In this document: in pieces, positions 1 through 7,305 of the stretch | Position numbering within the stretch: position 1 is the first letter of the stretch | Layout of the letters: every line of letters begins with the position of its first letter | Origin: Rhodoferax sp. UBA4409 | Lineage (GTDB): Bacteria > Pseudomonadota > Gammaproteobacteria > Burkholderiales > Burkholderiaceae_C | Reading direction: 5' to 3' | NCBI GenBank assembly: GCA_002390825.1 | Contig: DGQR01000171.1 | Coordinates: 1 to 13,107, forward strand | Length of the DNA: 13,107 nt | Program-made: the position numbers and the translations under genes | Notes under the pieces: model-generated | Databases searched by the model: none | Told to the model about the DNA's origin: nothing | Seen by the model: the letters and a program-made list of their open reading frames with translations, nothing else

Positions 1-1390
1 ACTGCACTTCAATCATTTCCAGCGCCAGCTTGCCCGGATTTTCCAAGCGGTGCGTCGTGCCCAAGGGGATATAGGTCGACTCGTTTTCCGATAGCAACAG
101 GGTCTTTTCGCCCACTGTCACCTTCGCTGTGCCGCTCACCACAATCCAATGCTCGGCGCGGTGGTGGTGCATTTGCAATGACAAGGCAGCCCCCGGCTTC
201 ACCACGATCCGCTTCACCTGGAAGCGCTCGCCATGGTCAATGCTGTCGTACCAGCCCCATGGACGGAACACCTTGCGGTGCGCCTGCCCTTCACTGCGGC
301 CTGCTTGCTTCAAGCGGTCCACAATTTTCTTCACATCCTGGGTTTTGTTTTTGTGGGCGACCAGAATCGCATCTGCGGTCTCGACCACAATCAGATCATC
401 CACACCCACACAGGCAATCAAGCGCCCCTCCGACAAGGCCAGGGTGTTGCGGCTGTCTTGCATCAGCACATCCCCCTGCGCCACATTGCCCGCATCGTCC
501 TTGGGTAGCACGTTCCATAAAGCCTCCCATGCCCCGACGTCCGACCAACCCGCAGACAAGGGAATCACCACCCCCGTAGGCAAACCTTCAAGCACTGCGC
601 CGCTCTGGCCGGCGAGCCGCTCCATCACCGCGTAGTCAATCGAGTCACTGGGGCAGGCGCTAAAAGCCTCTTTGCCCACACGCACAAACTCACCGTCCGC
701 ACGCCCCTCGCTCCAGGCCGTCGCACAAGCCTGGGCAATATCAGGTCGGCAGCGCTCCATGGCAGCCAACCACACCGACGCCTTCATCAAGAACAAGCCG
801 CTATTCCAAGAGTACGTGCCTTCATCCAGATACGCCTGCGCGGTTTGCAAATCGGGCTTTTCCACAAAGCGTGCAATTTGCTTGGCGCCATCTGCACCAA
901 AGTCTGCGCCTGACTGGATATAGCCGTAGCCCGTCTCAGGCGCATCCGGGGTGATGCCAAAAGTCACCACCGCACCCGCTTGCGCCAATTGCGCGCCCTT
1001 CACCACCGCAACACGGAACGCCGCACCATCCATGATCACGTGGTCTGCCGGCATCACCAGCAGCACGGGGTCTGCTCCGTTTTTAATAGCAGCGTGCGCA
1101 GCAATAGTGAGGGCTGGAGCCGTATTTCGCCCCAAAGGCTCCAATACCACCGTACCCGGCTTGCCCATCAGACGCATCTGCTCGGCGATCACAAAGCGGT
1201 ATTCCTCGTTGCACACCACCATCGGAGCGGCCAGCTCCACACCGGCAATCCCCTCGACCCGGCGCACGGTTGCTTGCAACAACGAATCTTCGCCTATCAA
1301 AGGCAATAACTGCTTGGGGTACTTTTCGCGGGACAAAGGCCACAAACGGGTGCCGGAACCGCCCGACAAAACCACGGGTTGAATCAACAT
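1..1390 (-). CDS. manC: Mannose-1-phosphate guanylyltransferase / mannose-6-phosphate isomerase (ManC/CpsB/AlgA type), 3' end outside window
   Basis: This bifunctional cytoplasmic enzyme converts fructose-6-P to mannose-6-P and joins mannose-1-P with GTP to give GDP-mannose, the precursor of mannose and fucose units in polysaccharides. The 463 residues present show the N-terminal nucleotidyltransferase with GGSGTRLWPLSR (10-21), MPADH (113-117), RFVEKP (174-179), WNSG (195-198) and DYAVMER (252-258). The C-terminal type II isomerase cupin has RPWG (376-379) and a metal-binding QMHHHRAEHW segment (406-415). Only the last few residues can be missing, since the family is about 470-480 aa. The ATG at 1390 is preceded by AAGGA (1397-1401, 6-nt spacing); the other nearby ATG (1397) runs straight into TGA. 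It lies 30 nt downstream of the other nucleotidyltransferase gene, so the two are probably co-transcribed. The link to fucose synthesis fits the gmd-fcl remnant at the far end of the locus. Confidence 0.94.
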   Translation of the reverse strand, partial: MLIQPVVLSGGSGTRLWPLSREKYPKQLLPLIGEDSLLQATVRRVEGIAGVELAAPMVVCNEEYRFVIAEQMRLMGKPGTVVLEPLGRNTAPALTIAAHAAIKNGADPVLLVMPADHVIMDGAAFRVAVVKGAQLAQAGAVVTFGITPDAPETGYGYIQSGADFGADGAKQIARFVEKPDLQTAQAYLDEGTYSWNSGLFLMKASVWLAAMERCRPDIAQACATAWSEGRADGEFVRVGKEAFSACPSDSIDYAVMERLAGQSGAVLEGLPTGVVIPLSAGWSDVGAWEALWNVLPKDDAGNVAQGDVLMQDSRNTLALSEGRLIACVGVDDLIVVETADAILVAHKNKTQDVKKIVDRLKQAGRSEGQAHRKVFRPWGWYDSIDHGERFQVKRIVVKPGAALSLQMHHHRAEHWIVVSGTAKVTVGEKTLLLSENESTYIPLGTTHRLENPGKLALEMIEVQ

Positions 1391-1420
1391 CACACATCCT
1401 TCACAAGTCAAAAATCAAGA

Positions 1421-2524
1421 TCAAGCGCGGGCATCGCCCCAGCGCAGGCGGGAGGTGTCATCGCCGGCATACAGCGTCTCGCCATAGCGGTTCACGCAAT
1501 ACAAGCGCGAAACAATCATTTCGTGGAAATGCATATCCGGCGCAATCCGGGTGTACTCAAACAAAATACCCCGGGTAATCCGCGCCCCCGAGCGGATCAC
1601 GCTGCCGTGCCCGATCCAGGCCGGCCCGACGATGGTGGCTCCCTCTTCAATCTTTACGCTGGAGCCGATGTACACCGGCCCCTCAATCTTGACCTTGCCC
1701 CAGGGAATGCTGGTGTTCAGGCCCACCCACACACCAGGCTGCACTTGTTTGCCGGGCATCGGCATGTTTTCCACCTCGCCCTTCAAAACCCGCTGCAACA
1801 CCGTCCAGTAATCGCTCACCCGGCCAATATCAATCCAGTGAAACGGCCGGTTCTGTACATAAAACGGCGATCCATCCTGCGCAAGCTGCGGAAACAGCTC
1901 TGAGCCGATGTCGTACACCGTGTCCTTGGGCACTTTTTCCAAGATTTCGGGCTCAAAAATGTAGATGCCGGTGCTGGCCAAGGTGGATTTGGCATCCTCC
2001 GGCTTGGGCTTCTCCTGAAACGAGCGAATCCGCCCATCCTCATCCGCAACGACCATGCCATAGTTTTGCACCTCTTGCAGCGGCACCTCGAGGGCCACCA
2101 CGCTGGCCAGCGCGCCTTTGGCTTTGTGCTCGGCAATCGCTGCGGTGATGTCGAGGTCGATCAGCGCATCCCCGCACAGCACCAAAGTGGTTTCGTCAAA
2201 AAAACCACTGAAATCCTGAATCCGACGCATGCCGCCAGCCGAGCCCATAGGGCGAGGCAATATATCGCCGTGCTCGCGCACCCCTTCGTAGGAGTAGGCA
2301 ATCTCCACACCCCAGCGACTGCCATCGCCAAAGTACTGCTCAATCCGCTGGTGGTGGTAAGCCACGTTGATGATGATTTCGCGGATGCCATGCCTCGCCA
2401 AATGCTCGATCAGATACTCCATCACCGGCTTGCCCAAAATCGGCACCATCGGTTTGGGCAAGTCTTTGGTGAGCGGGCGGACCCGTGTGCCCTGGCCTGC
2501 AGCCAGGATCATTCCTTTTGCCAT
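1421..2524 (-). CDS. Sugar-phosphate nucleotidyltransferase (NDP-sugar pyrophosphorylase) with C-terminal LbH-like region
   Basis: A 367-aa cytoplasmic enzyme that would transfer an NMP from an NTP to a sugar-1-phosphate. The N-terminal Rossmann-like domain shows the signature LAAGQGTRVRPLT (7-19) with the following LPKPM, CGDALIDLD (117-125), FQEKP (169-173) and WIDIG (230-234). Residues from about 262 to 340 look like hexapeptide turns of a left-handed beta-helix (VWVGLNTSI, VYIGSSVKI, WIGHGSVI). The architecture resembles eukaryote-like GDP-mannose and glucose-1-P pyrophosphorylases, so mannose-1-P or glucose-1-P is possible, but the sequence does not settle the substrate. The start at 2524 has GGGAG (2531-2535) with 6-nt spacing. 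It is the first gene of a minus-strand pair with manC and is divergent from epsA. Confidence 0.87.
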   Translation of the reverse strand: MAKGMILAAGQGTRVRPLTKDLPKPMVPILGKPVMEYLIEHLARHGIREIIINVAYHHQRIEQYFGDGSRWGVEIAYSYEGVREHGDILPRPMGSAGGMRRIQDFSGFFDETTLVLCGDALIDLDITAAIAEHKAKGALASVVALEVPLQEVQNYGMVVADEDGRIRSFQEKPKPEDAKSTLASTGIYIFEPEILEKVPKDTVYDIGSELFPQLAQDGSPFYVQNRPFHWIDIGRVSDYWTVLQRVLKGEVENMPMPGKQVQPGVWVGLNTSIPWGKVKIEGPVYIGSSVKIEEGATIVGPAWIGHGSVIRSGARITRGILFEYTRIAPDMHFHEMIVSRLYCVNRYGETLYAGDDTSRLRWGDARA

Positions 2525-2583
2525 TTTTTACTCCCGTGATCTGATGTAACCCGCTCCACAGAGCGCGTGTTTCACAGCCTAAA

Positions 2584-2613
2584 AGTGTACTGGCTCAGGT
2601 GTAGCTCTTTCGA
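2584..2613 (-). promoter_or_regulatory. Weak candidate sigma-70 promoter for the minus-strand nucleotidyltransferase-manC pair
   Basis: Read on the minus strand, TCGAAA (2608-2613) and TACACT (2584-2589) each match the -35 and -10 consensus at 4 of 6 positions, with an 18-nt spacer. The -10 lies about 60 nt upstream of the start codon at 2524. This is a weak match in one reading and may be chance. Confidence 0.22.
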
Positions 2614-2708
2614 CCCCATTTGCGCACTCTCAGCCCACATCCGGCAGCTAAAAAGGCGATACCGGAGCGATACAAAGCGAACACAAAAACCAAAATTCTC
2701 TGGGCAAG

Positions 2709-2724
2709 TGTGACTTTTTTCACG
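2709..2724. promoter_or_regulatory. CRP-family-like operator, TGTGA-N6-TCACG
   Basis: The sequence TGTGACTTTTTTCACG matches the CRP/Vfr/Clp consensus TGTGA-N6-TCACA at 9 of 10 conserved positions with exact 6-nt spacing. It lies 131 bp before the epsA start and about 185 bp before the divergent nucleotidyltransferase start, a sensible place for a regulator acting on either operon. CRP-fold proteins that sense cAMP or c-di-GMP control EPS genes in other proteobacteria; that this site is bound is inference. Confidence 0.5.
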
Positions 2725-2763
2725 CCGAACGAACTTCAATTGTCAAAAAGTAGTGGATTCACC

Positions 2764-2795
2764 CATTTGGGGGATAGGCCTAGTCATTTGGACTA
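2764..2795. promoter_or_regulatory. CATTTGG direct repeats around a TAGTC/GACTA inverted repeat (possible operator)
   Basis: CATTTGG occurs at 2764-2770 and again at 2785-2791, 21 bp apart (about two helical turns). Overlapping the second copy is a perfect inverted repeat, TAGTC (2781-2785) / GACTA (2791-2795), with a 5-nt spacer; an 8-bp palindrome TAGGCCTA spans 2775-2782. Paired, helically phased repeats are typical of dimeric activators, and EpsA is a LuxR-type DNA-binding protein encoded just downstream, so autoregulation is possible but untested. Confidence 0.4.
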
Positions 2796-2821
2796 CGTAA
2801 CATCGCGGCTTCGCTGTCACC

Positions 2822-2846
2822 CTAGCAATAACCCTCGGTTATTTAG
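2822..2846 (+). promoter_or_regulatory. Stem-loop in the epsA leader
   Basis: AATAACC (2827-2833) pairs perfectly with GGTTATT (2837-2843) across a CTC loop. After a 2-nt bulge (GC, 2825-2826) the stem extends with CTA (2822-2824) pairing TAG (2844-2846), giving 10 base pairs. It ends 8 nt before the epsA ATG at 2855, where a Shine-Dalgarno would sit, and no purine-rich SD is present. It may be an RNA element affecting translation, or a DNA dyad bound by a regulator. It is not followed by a U-run, so it is not a typical terminator. Confidence 0.5.
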
Positions 2847-2854
2847 TTACAAAA

Positions 2855-3658
2855 ATGTCTTTGTTGCCCTCGCTCTCTACCGAGGATCTCCATCACTACC
2901 ACCGCGTGGTCACCCACTCGGTGGAGGTGCGCAGCCATTTCGACATGCTCATCTGGCTGCAGGGAGACATGCAGAAATACCTGCCACACGACATCCTGAT
3001 CGCAGCCTGGGGTGATTTCAGCAGCGGCCATGTGCAGCACGACATCATCTCCGCCCTGTCCGGCGTGCGCTCGCACGCGGCGCAGTCCGAGTTTTTATCG
3101 CCGCTCATGGTGAGCTTGTTCAATCGCTGGGCTGAGTTCGGCAAAAAGCCTTTCAGTCTGAATGCAGGCGAGTCCGGCTTCTCGCTGGACGAGTTTGGCC
3201 TGAAGAGCGCTCTGGGCGGCGCATTGCTCAAAATGCGCAGTGCCACCATCCACGGCATTACCGATGAGCGGGGCAGCCATGACTGCGTCTATGTTGTGTT
3301 CAGCGCCCGCAAGCAGTTCACCGACCTCGAGCGGAACGCCATGGCCATGGTTCTGCCCTATATAGATACCGCGCTGCGCCAAGTCGAACACCTGCCGCAC
3401 CAGTCCGGCGTCAGCTCGTCAGCCTCTGCCAACCCGACAGCAGAAACAAAATTACCCGAGCCCGATGTCCTCACCGAGCGCGAAGCCGAAATCCTGAAAT
3501 GGGTTGCCCTGGGCAAAACCAACCCCGAAATCGGCAGCATCCTCGACATCAGCGCCTTCACCGTCAAAAACCACATGCAGCGTGTTTTCAAAAAACTCGA
3601 TGTCTCCAACCGCGCCCAAGCCGTGGGCAAATTCCGGGCATGGGTCAACCATGTCTAA
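2855..3658 (+). CDS. epsA: LuxR-family transcriptional regulator EpsA (XrtB-associated)
   Basis: A 267-aa protein with a C-terminal LuxR/NarL-type helix-turn-helix at about 206-257 (LTEREAEILKWVALGKTNPE, then FTVKNHMQRVFKKLDVSNRA). The first ~180 residues match no receiver domain: there is no aspartate phosphorylation pocket in the expected order, so it is not a classical response regulator. A low-complexity linker of Ser, Ala and Thr (about 184-198) separates the two parts. By position and sequence it is the EpsA regulator that heads exosortase-B EPS loci, presumably an activator of the operon. The ATG at 2855 lacks a clear Shine-Dalgarno and follows a stem-loop. Its last 8 nt overlap epsB. 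The signal it senses is unknown. Confidence 0.92.
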   Translation: MSLLPSLSTEDLHHYHRVVTHSVEVRSHFDMLIWLQGDMQKYLPHDILIAAWGDFSSGHVQHDIISALSGVRSHAAQSEFLSPLMVSLFNRWAEFGKKPFSLNAGESGFSLDEFGLKSALGGALLKMRSATIHGITDERGSHDCVYVVFSARKQFTDLERNAMAMVLPYIDTALRQVEHLPHQSGVSSSASANPTAETKLPEPDVLTEREAEILKWVALGKTNPEIGSILDISAFTVKNHMQRVFKKLDVSNRAQAVGKFRAWVNHV

Positions 3659-5072
3659 GGCCCACATTACTTTTTCAGCGGCAGAGTTCAACCGCAGCAC
3701 CGAACACGCCTCCATGGGCCGTGACAACCTGCTCGGCATCCTGGAGACCTGCCTCTGCCCCACCGCGCTGGTCGGCTCACTGTGGGTGCTGGCGTATTGG
3801 TTCGAGGGCAGCGTGCCCCCTGCCTATCTGCTGCTCGCCGTGCTCGCGTTTGCGCTCACCTTCCCCGGCGAGCCCCGCCTGCAAGCCAGTAAATCCGGCA
3901 GCGTGCTCGACATCTGCTTGAACTGGGTGTGGATCGCCGCCCTGCTCGGGCTCACCGGCTACGCCACCGGCTATATCCGCCAGTTCGACCTGCAGGCCCT
4001 CACCGCATGGTTGTGGGCGGCCCCGGCTACCGAAATTGCGCTCACCTTCGGCCTGCGCATTGCCGCCCCCATCATCATCAGCCTGCAAGGCCCCAAGCAA
4101 CGCGCCTTGATCGTCGGCATGAACGAGCAAGGCTTGGCCCTTGCCGAAAAACTCAAAAGCTCACCTTACTCCAGGGTGGAGCTCGCCGGCTTTGTCGATA
4201 GCCGCAGCACCGACCGCCTGAACGCCAGCGCCCCCGTCCCCCTGCTCGGCAAACTCGATGAGCTCGCCACCCTGGCCAAATGCAACCGCATTCAGGTTAT
4301 TTACCTCTCGCTCCCGATGGCCTCCCAGCCCCGGATCCTGCAAGTGCTGGACGAGCTCAAAGACACCACAGCATCCATTTACTTTGTGCCTGACATGTTT
4401 GTTACCGACCTGATCCAAGGTCAGCCCAGCGCTGTATGCGGCATGCCTGTGATCTCGGTCTGCGAAACCCCATTCCGCGGGACCAACGGCATCGTCAAAC
4501 GCCTGAGCGACATCGTGTTTTCTATTGGTATCTTGACCTTGATTACGCCGGTGCTGCTGGCGATTGCTGCTGCGGTCAAATTCACCTCGCCCGGACCCAT
4601 CATCTTCAAGCAGCGCCGCTACGGCCTTGATGGCGAAGAGATTCTTGTCTACAAATTCCGCTCCATGAGCGTGACTGAGGACGGCGGCGTTGTCACCCAA
4701 GCCACCAAGAACGACAGTCGCATCACGCCCTTGGGCGCTTTTTTGCGCAAGACATCGCTTGACGAGTTGCCCCAGTTCATCAACGTGCTGCAAGGCCGCA
4801 TGAGCATTGTGGGGCCCCGCCCTCATGCGGTGGCTCATAACGAGCTGTACCGCAAACTCATCAAAGGCTACATGGTCCGCCACAAGGTCAAACCCGGCAT
4901 CACCGGCTGGGCACAGGTGAACGGCTACCGCGGCGAAACCGACACCCTCGACAAAATGCAAGGCCGTATTGACTACGACCTTGACTACCTCCGCAACTGG
5001 TCGCTCCGGCTGGACATTCACATCATCTTGCGCACCGTGCGCTTGGTGGCCAAAGACCAGCAGGCCTATTAA
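3651..5072 (+). CDS. epsB: Undecaprenyl-phosphate sugar phosphotransferase (WcaJ/WbaP-type initiating enzyme) EpsB
   Basis: A 473-aa inner-membrane enzyme that starts repeat-unit assembly by moving a hexose-1-phosphate (probably glucose) from a UDP-sugar to undecaprenyl phosphate. The N-terminal half has several hydrophobic segments (about 36-50, 56-71, 88-105, 118-143), then a Rossmann-like region around ALIVGMNEQG (152-161). The C-terminal catalytic domain (281-473) has a membrane segment (286-310), SPGP (313-316), KFRSM (335-339), DELPQF (371-376, likely catalytic Asp-Glu), VGPRPH (387-392) and KPGITGWAQVNGYRG (414-428). The reading frame is open further upstream inside epsA, but the ATG at 3651 overlaps the epsA stop by 8 nt and suits translational coupling. 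Met22 at 3714 is an alternative start. The length is normal for the family. Confidence 0.94.
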   Translation: MSKAHITFSAAEFNRSTEHASMGRDNLLGILETCLCPTALVGSLWVLAYWFEGSVPPAYLLLAVLAFALTFPGEPRLQASKSGSVLDICLNWVWIAALLGLTGYATGYIRQFDLQALTAWLWAAPATEIALTFGLRIAAPIIISLQGPKQRALIVGMNEQGLALAEKLKSSPYSRVELAGFVDSRSTDRLNASAPVPLLGKLDELATLAKCNRIQVIYLSLPMASQPRILQVLDELKDTTASIYFVPDMFVTDLIQGQPSAVCGMPVISVCETPFRGTNGIVKRLSDIVFSIGILTLITPVLLAIAAAVKFTSPGPIIFKQRRYGLDGEEILVYKFRSMSVTEDGGVVTQATKNDSRITPLGAFLRKTSLDELPQFINVLQGRMSIVGPRPHAVAHNELYRKLIKGYMVRHKVKPGITGWAQVNGYRGETDTLDKMQGRIDYDLDYLRNWSLRLDIHIILRTVRLVAKDQQAY

Positions 5073-5075
5073 TCC

Positions 5076-6275
5076 ATGCGCAACCACTACTTTCTCTTGC
5101 ACGCCGGCCTGGCACTGCTAGGCACGGCCCCGGTTTTCTCCCAGCAAGACCCGCTGACCCTGAGCGCGGGCTACTCGGTGCAAACCGACAGCAACCTCTT
5201 TCGCCTGCCGTCTAGCACCAACCTGCAAAACACCATCGGCAAAAGCAGCGCTGCTGAAACCATCGGCGTCACCACCGTCGGGCTGGGGTTCAACACCCGC
5301 CAGAGCCTGCAAACGCTGGCCCTCAATCTGAACCTGGTGGACTACAGCTACCAAAACTTCAGCTACCTCAGCTTTACGGCCAACAACTACAACGCCGCTT
5401 GGGAATGGGCCGTTACCCCGAAGTTCACCGGCAAACTCAGCACCGACCGTAAAGAAACGCTCAATAGTTTTACGGACTCCACCAACGTCAAACAACGCAA
5501 CCTGCGGCTGGACACCACCACCCGCTTTGACGCCAGCTACGCGCTCGACGGTCCATGGCGCCTGATTGCGGGTGCCAGCACCACCCGCCAAGAGAACCAA
5601 GCCGCGCTCGTGACTGGCAGCGACTTCACTACCAACGCAGTAGACGGCGGTGTGCGCTACCAGTTTGCCACCGGCAGCTCTTTGAGCTACCTGATGCGCA
5701 CCAACAAGGGCAGCTACCTCAATCGGACGGTGCCCAACGCTGACGCGTTTGACGACCAATACACCCAGCTCGACAACGACCTGCGCCTGCGCTGGCTCAT
5801 GGGCACCGGCAGCACGGTCAACGCCAACCTGACCCACATCAACCGCACCCACCCCCGTTACGGCCAGCGCGACTACAACGGCTTTAACTTCGGCGCCGGT
5901 GTCGACTGGGCCCTGACCGGCAAAACCAGCCTCAGCACCAGCATCAGCCACACGCTTGACGCCTATGCCACCAGTAACAGCAACTACAGCGGCACCGACA
6001 AAATCAGCGTATCTGCCGGCTGGCAAATCAGCCCCAAAGTCGGCTTGCGCCTGAAAAACGACTGGGCACAGCGCAGCTACTTGGGCAGCCCCAGCACCAC
6101 TGCCAGCAGCAACCGCCAAGACATCACCCGTGACACCACCTTGTCGGTGAACTGGCAGGCCCACGAACAACTGGCCCTGAGCGCATCCCTGCAACAAAGC
6201 AGCCGTGGCGTGAACCAAGCCAACTTCGATTACGACAGCACCATGCTGTTTTTTACCGCACAACTCACCTACTAA
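5076..6275 (+). CDS. epsL: EPS biosynthesis outer-membrane beta-barrel protein EpsL
   Basis: A 399-aa exported protein. A signal peptide (hydrophobic 6-20) probably ends after PVFS at residue 22. The mature part alternates polar and hydrophobic residues, is rich in Asn, Thr, Ser and Tyr, and has many strand-like segments separated by turns. It ends in an aromatic terminal strand (TMLFFTAQLTY), the usual outer-membrane beta-barrel signal. It is recognised as the XrtB-associated EpsL protein. It probably forms an outer-membrane channel for the polymer, perhaps together with EpsE, which lacks its own membrane-spanning helix. It starts 3 nt after epsB; the only purine stretch upstream is weak, so coupled translation is likely. 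A long open frame on the opposite strand is a codon-bias shadow. Confidence 0.87.
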   Translation: MRNHYFLLHAGLALLGTAPVFSQQDPLTLSAGYSVQTDSNLFRLPSSTNLQNTIGKSSAAETIGVTTVGLGFNTRQSLQTLALNLNLVDYSYQNFSYLSFTANNYNAAWEWAVTPKFTGKLSTDRKETLNSFTDSTNVKQRNLRLDTTTRFDASYALDGPWRLIAGASTTRQENQAALVTGSDFTTNAVDGGVRYQFATGSSLSYLMRTNKGSYLNRTVPNADAFDDQYTQLDNDLRLRWLMGTGSTVNANLTHINRTHPRYGQRDYNGFNFGAGVDWALTGKTSLSTSISHTLDAYATSNSNYSGTDKISVSAGWQISPKVGLRLKNDWAQRSYLGSPSTTASSNRQDITRDTTLSVNWQAHEQLALSASLQQSSRGVNQANFDYDSTMLFFTAQLTY

Positions 6276-6287
6276 CCGGACCGCACC

Positions 6288-7262
6288 ATGAACACCACAC
6301 GCTTTACCGCCACCGTGTTGGCAGCCGCCATCGCCCTGACCCTGGTCGCCTGCGGCGACAAAAAAGACACCAAAGTCGCCACCCAGGTAGCCGCCAAAGT
6401 GGGCAGCGAAGAAATCTCGGTGCACCAGATCAACCAGGTTCTGAGCCGCACCAACACCAGCGGTGCCAATTCCGAGCAAGTACAAGCCATGAGCCGCGAA
6501 GTGCTCGAGAAGCTGATCGACCAACAACTCGCTGTCGACCAAGCCACCGAGAACAAACTCAACCGCTCACCCGACGTGGTGTCCCAGATCGAGGCCGCCC
6601 GCCGCGACATCCTGGCCCGTGCCTACATCCAGCAAATCAGTGCCGGCGTGGCCAAGCCCAGCCCCGAAGACATCAAAAACTACTACACCAGCAACCCGCA
6701 GCTGTTCAGCGAGCGCCGCATTTTCAATGTGCAAGAAATCGTGGCGCCCAACGCGCCGGGCGTAGCCGCCACCCTCAAGGAGCTGGTAGCCGCCGGTAAA
6801 AGCGCCGAAGAAATGGCCGCAGCCCTGAAGGCAAAAAACATCCAGTTCAATGGCGGCGGCGCCACCCGCGCGGCTGAGCAAATTCCGTTGGATGTGCTGC
6901 CCAAAATCCACGCCCTCAAAGACGGCCAAGCCACCGTGATCGAGGCACCCCAGGCCATCACCATGGTGCGGGTGGTTTCGTCCCAGCAGTCTGCAGTGCC
7001 CGAAGCCGCTGCACTCCCCCGTATTGAGCAGTTTTTGACCAACCAGCGCGCTGGCGAGGCTGTGGCCGCCAACCTCAAGCAACTGCGCAGCAACACCAAA
7101 ATCAGCTACATGGGTGAGTTTGACAAAGCTGCAGCGCCCGCAGCTGCCCCTGCGCCCGCCGCTGCTGCTGCCCCTGTCTTGCCCGCAGAGCCCGTGCTGG
7201 CCCCCGCTGTGGATGACAAGGCTAAAGCCGTCATCGACAAGGGTATCTCCGGCCTGAAGTAA
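6288..7262 (+). CDS. epsD: EpsD-family SurA/parvulin-like lipoprotein (peptidyl-prolyl isomerase family)
   Basis: A 324-aa lipoprotein: the hydrophobic leader ends in the lipobox LVAC with the lipidated Cys at 22. Residue 23 is Gly, so there is no Asp +2 inner-membrane retention signal of the E. coli type. Residues 35-135 resemble the helical SurA/PpiD chaperone domain (GSEEISVHQINQVL and following). Residues 141-232 have the length and layout of a parvulin domain, but the histidines expected at both ends are absent (FNVQEIV and AITMVRV instead). A flexible Ala/Pro-rich segment (280-308) precedes a short Lys-rich C-terminus. It probably helps fold or assemble periplasmic and outer-membrane parts of the EPS machine such as EpsL or EpsE; isomerase activity is doubtful. 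The gap to epsL is 12 nt. Confidence 0.88.
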   Translation: MNTTRFTATVLAAAIALTLVACGDKKDTKVATQVAAKVGSEEISVHQINQVLSRTNTSGANSEQVQAMSREVLEKLIDQQLAVDQATENKLNRSPDVVSQIEAARRDILARAYIQQISAGVAKPSPEDIKNYYTSNPQLFSERRIFNVQEIVAPNAPGVAATLKELVAAGKSAEEMAAALKAKNIQFNGGGATRAAEQIPLDVLPKIHALKDGQATVIEAPQAITMVRVVSSQQSAVPEAAALPRIEQFLTNQRAGEAVAANLKQLRSNTKISYMGEFDKAAAPAAAPAPAAAAAPVLPAEPVLAPAVDDKAKAVIDKGISGLK

Positions 7263-7305
7263 GCCCCACGGCCCTGTAACTCTGCCACCCGAGGTTTCCC
7301 CCACC

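Larger units (their letters stand above)
2525..2854. promoter_or_regulatory. Divergent intergenic region between the nucleotidyltransferase pair and the eps operon
   Basis: This 330-bp stretch has no credible gene. It must hold the promoters for the minus-strand sugar-nucleotide genes and the plus-strand epsA operon. Visible elements, listed separately, are a CRP-like dyad, a pair of CATTTGG repeats around a short inverted repeat, and a stem-loop next to the epsA start. I could not find a convincing sigma-70 promoter for epsA. It is visibly less GC-rich than the flanking genes, especially between about 2660 and 2760. Confidence 0.75.

Noticed and set aside
129..1382. Several plus-strand open frames of 80-170 codons over the manC region
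   Set aside because: The minus strand reads through as an uninterrupted ManC with all family motifs; the plus-strand products are low-complexity.
2822..2846. The epsA leader stem-loop as a rho-independent terminator
   Set aside because: The stem is AT-rich and not followed by a run of T; TTACAAAA follows instead.
2620..3015. A 131-codon plus-strand frame spanning the intergenic region and early epsA
   Set aside because: It overlaps regulatory DNA and epsA in another frame, with no recognisable protein features.
3504..3650. Upstream extension of the epsB frame by 49 codons inside epsA
   Set aside because: That part is the out-of-frame image of the EpsA helix-turn-helix coding region and its translation is unlike any EpsB; the start at 3651 is more sensible.
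5118..6542. A 474-codon open frame on the minus strand across epsL and the start of epsD
   Set aside because: The plus-strand genes have signal peptides and family features. The antisense translation is repetitive Gly/Val/Ala-rich and recognisable as nothing; it reflects GC-biased codons.
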